Below are positions 62,350 through 64,000 of a stretch of DNA of 64,000 nt, piece after piece; within the stretch, counting starts at the first letter, position 1, and each line of letters opens with the position of its first letter. The stretch is from NCBI GenBank assembly GCA_026125215.1, contig JAHCLN010000001.1:23501-87500 (forward strand). The letters are read 5' to 3'. The translations under genes and the position numbers were made by a program. Under the pieces are notes generated by a model, which had not been told where the DNA came from, ran no database searches, and was given only the letters and a program-made list of their open reading frames with translations. The stretch comes from Opitutaceae bacterium (GTDB taxonomy: Bacteria; Verrucomicrobiota; Verrucomicrobiia; Opitutales; Opitutaceae).

Positions 62350-63579
62350 TCATGTGAAATCCTTCCTGAAGCGATAGACGCTCTGGACCAGTCCTTGCAG
62401 CATGCAGCAACTGAGCACAAAGGAGCCGCCGTAGCTAATAAAGGGAAGTGGTATGCCCGTGATGGGCACGAGGCCGATGGTCATGGCGATGTTCACAAAC
62501 ACATGCACGGCGAACAGCACCGTGACGCCGATGGCGATCACGGTGCCGAGACGGTCTCGGGCGAGACCGGCGATGCGAATGCCGTTGAACAGCACTATCC
62601 CAAACAGGCCCAGGACCATAATGCTTCCCAGAAAACCTTTTTCCTCGGCGATGACCGAGAAGATGAAATCGTTATGAGCGACCGAGCGGGGCAGATAGCC
62701 CAATTGGGCTTGCGAGCCTTCCGTCCACCCTTTGCCGGCGAGACCACCGCTGCCCACAGAGATGAGCGATTGGCGCTGGTTCCAGCCTATGCCCATGGGG
62801 TCGATCTTGTCGGGTGCGACGAACGAGATGATGCGATCGCGCTGGTAGTCGTGCAGCGGGATGAGGCTGTGGGGTTCGTATTTGCCGCGATCCTTGATGT
62901 AGGAGTAGCCGTTTGACTCCATGAAGTTGGCATAGCGCCACGTATCCCAGGCAACAATGGTTACTACGAAAAGGAATGCGCCCAAAGCCCCGGCAAAAAA
63001 GCGGGAAGAAAGCTTCGACACATAAAGCATGGAAAATACCATCGGGGGCAGCACGATCGCCGACTTCAAGTCGGGCTGAAGCAGGATAAGGAGCAAGGGA
63101 ATGCCCACCGCAAGGGCCAATTTCCCCAGCACGCCCAAGGACTGGCGAACGGTGCCGATTTGGGAGCGGACCAACAAGCTTGCGGTGATTAGCAGCACGG
63201 CAACTTTTGCAGTTTCAGAGGGTTGAAAGGCAAAGAAACCAAAGTCCAGCCAGCGGGTGGCTCCGTAGCGTTCGCTGCCTATGCCAGGCAGCAAGACCAG
63301 TATCAAGGGGAAGATAGCGGCGAGATAAAACCAGTGGGCTATACTCAGCCAAAATCGGTAATCTATCAGCGAGACAGCGACATAGACGACGATGCCGGCG
63401 GAAAGCCAGACGATCTGGGTGATCCAATTGCTACCCTGCACCGACAACTGGGCGCTGTAGATGAAGAACACGCCGTAGAGCGACAGGCCGGCGAGAGCCA
63501 GGGGATTTAACCGATCCCACCTGCCCCGGGTCGTGGTTTTGAAAATACCTAGGTAGCTGAGTGGCAGGGCGAGACGCAC
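62350..63579 (-). CDS. rodA: Rod-shape-determining peptidoglycan glycosyltransferase RodA
   Basis: The start is a GTG at 63579 (MRLALPLSYLGIFK). The 409-residue SEDS protein has about ten membrane helices. Family segments are YGATRWLDFGFFAFQPSETAKVAVLLI (catalytic region with the conserved Arg and Glu/Lys), LLQPDLKSAIVL, GGLAGKGWTEGSQAQLGYLPRSVAHNDFIFSVIAEEKGFLG and IPLPFISYGGS. This pattern and the H-N-D-F motif indicate RodA rather than FtsW. It polymerises glycan strands for elongation with a class B PBP. Confidence 0.94.
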   Translation of the reverse strand: MRLALPLSYLGIFKTTTRGRWDRLNPLALAGLSLYGVFFIYSAQLSVQGSNWITQIVWLSAGIVVYVAVSLIDYRFWLSIAHWFYLAAIFPLILVLLPGIGSERYGATRWLDFGFFAFQPSETAKVAVLLITASLLVRSQIGTVRQSLGVLGKLALAVGIPLLLILLQPDLKSAIVLPPMVFSMLYVSKLSSRFFAGALGAFLFVVTIVAWDTWRYANFMESNGYSYIKDRGKYEPHSLIPLHDYQRDRIISFVAPDKIDPMGIGWNQRQSLISVGSGGLAGKGWTEGSQAQLGYLPRSVAHNDFIFSVIAEEKGFLGSIMVLGLFGIVLFNGIRIAGLARDRLGTVIAIGVTVLFAVHVFVNIAMTIGLVPITGIPLPFISYGGSFVLSCCMLQGLVQSVYRFRKDFT

Positions 63580-63899
63580 GGTCTAAGGCTGGTGAGTTTG
63601 AGAAAACGTGATGAGGACAAGGCGGTGAAATGCCGCGACCAGACAGCGCTCGATTGTGACAGGTGGCAAGTGCAGAGGGTGCCCAGAAAGCATGGGCACC
63701 TGAGCGGAGTGCAGGGCGCAAGGCTATAGTATTTAAATACCGGATACAGCGTGGGCCTTTGAGGCCGGCGGAACAGGTGAGATCGGATTGACCCTTTGGA
63801 TTTCCAGCGAAAGACTATTACAAGTAATTGATGGTTAATATTTAGTGGTAAAGTTCATATTTCTTTAAAAAAGGTCTTGAACAGAGTTCATGACCCCGC
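63580..63899. other. Intergenic region upstream of rodA
   Basis: This stretch of 320 bases has no convincing gene. It holds a perfect 8-bp hairpin (GGTGCCCA with TGGGCACC, 63678-63700) without a T-run, a perfect 12-bp palindrome GTATTTAAATAC at 63729-63740, and an AT-rich stretch 63815-63875. These probably carry the rodA leader and promoters for both directions. Confidence 0.5.
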
Positions 63900-64000
63900 A
63901 TGTTCCGCCCTCCCATCGCTAAACGCTTCGCCGCAAGGCCGGAGTCGGGCAGCAAATGGGGGCAGGTTTTAGGTCCGGCGCGCATCGAATTTTTTTCGAA
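63900..64000 (+). CDS. Possible start of a rightward gene, cut by the window end
   Basis: An ATG at 63900 opens a frame (MFRPPIAKRFAARPESGSKW...) that is still open at the last base, after an AT-rich region. About 33 codons are visible and no family is recognisable. It could be the 5-prime end of a gene divergent from rodA, or a chance frame. Confidence 0.35.
   Translation, partial: MFRPPIAKRFAARPESGSKWGQVLGPARIEFFS

Noticed and set aside
63881..63891. GAAC-AGA-GTTC dyad resembling a LexA box
   Set aside because: The half-site spacing of three does not fit the LexA motifs I know, and no SOS gene is visible nearby.

Overview
The window is high-GC DNA from one bacterial chromosome and looks like a member of the Verrucomicrobiota, most likely Opitutaceae. 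This is inferred from gene content, not from a marker search. The evidence is a PEP-CTERM protein with autotransporter-type beta-strand repeats, a TonB receptor whose N-terminus reads EETVTLEKFTVTGS, LytS/LytTR pairs, four-helix-bundle and GxxExxY elements, and a double-length adenylate-kinase-like protein. The envelope is Gram-negative (TonB receptor, TatA, beta-barrels, RodA). I found no tRNA, rRNA, CRISPR array or transposase.

Layout. 1-3.9 kb: two half-transporters of a heterodimeric ABC exporter, preceded by what looks like a leader-peptide attenuator. 3.9-7.2 kb: a large secreted PEP-CTERM repeat protein. 7.4-12.2 kb: a leftward operon of tesA, two related beta-barrel proteins, a cupredoxin-like secreted protein and a membrane adenylate/guanylate cyclase. 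12.3-18.2 kb: ybbA and ybbP, divergent from tesA, split by a small GxxExxY element with terminal inverted repeats, then slyD, a polyphosphate glucokinase and an FAD oxidoreductase. 18.3-26.7 kb: two LytS/LytTR two-component pairs, two small secreted proteins and a TonB receptor. 27-32.5 kb: a MacA/MacB-like export operon carrying two diverged copies of a 425-bp four-helix-bundle element, each placed between genes. 33.6-36.4 kb: a lower-GC cassette of Ser/Thr kinase, uncharacterised 404-residue protein and convergent PD-(D/E)XK nuclease. 36.5-41.3 kb: adenylate-kinase-like protein and a sigma-54 regulator/histidine kinase pair. 41.5-48.7 kb: peptidase U32, UbiB-type kinase, phasin-like protein, MFS transporter and LysR regulator. 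48.8-50.8 kb: ECF sigma factor, membrane protein and PDZ protein. 50.9-52.2 kb: small membrane proteins and tatA. 52.3-58.7 kb: assimilatory sulfate reduction (cysN, cysD, cysH, cysI), divergent from siroheme genes (cobA and a CbiX-like chelatase). 58.7-64 kb: PhyH dioxygenase, prepilin, RNase G/E and rodA.

How it fits together. The cys operon reduces sulfate to sulfide, and the divergent cobA/CbiX pair supplies part of the siroheme pathway that CysI needs. The sigma factor, its membrane partner and the PDZ protein look like one envelope-sensing unit. The most unusual features are the three small ORF-plus-inverted-repeat elements sitting between genes of ABC-transporter operons, a related repeat end read through in frame inside the U32 gene, the attenuator before the ABC exporter, and the kinase/404-residue/nuclease cassette, which could be an undescribed defence-like system.
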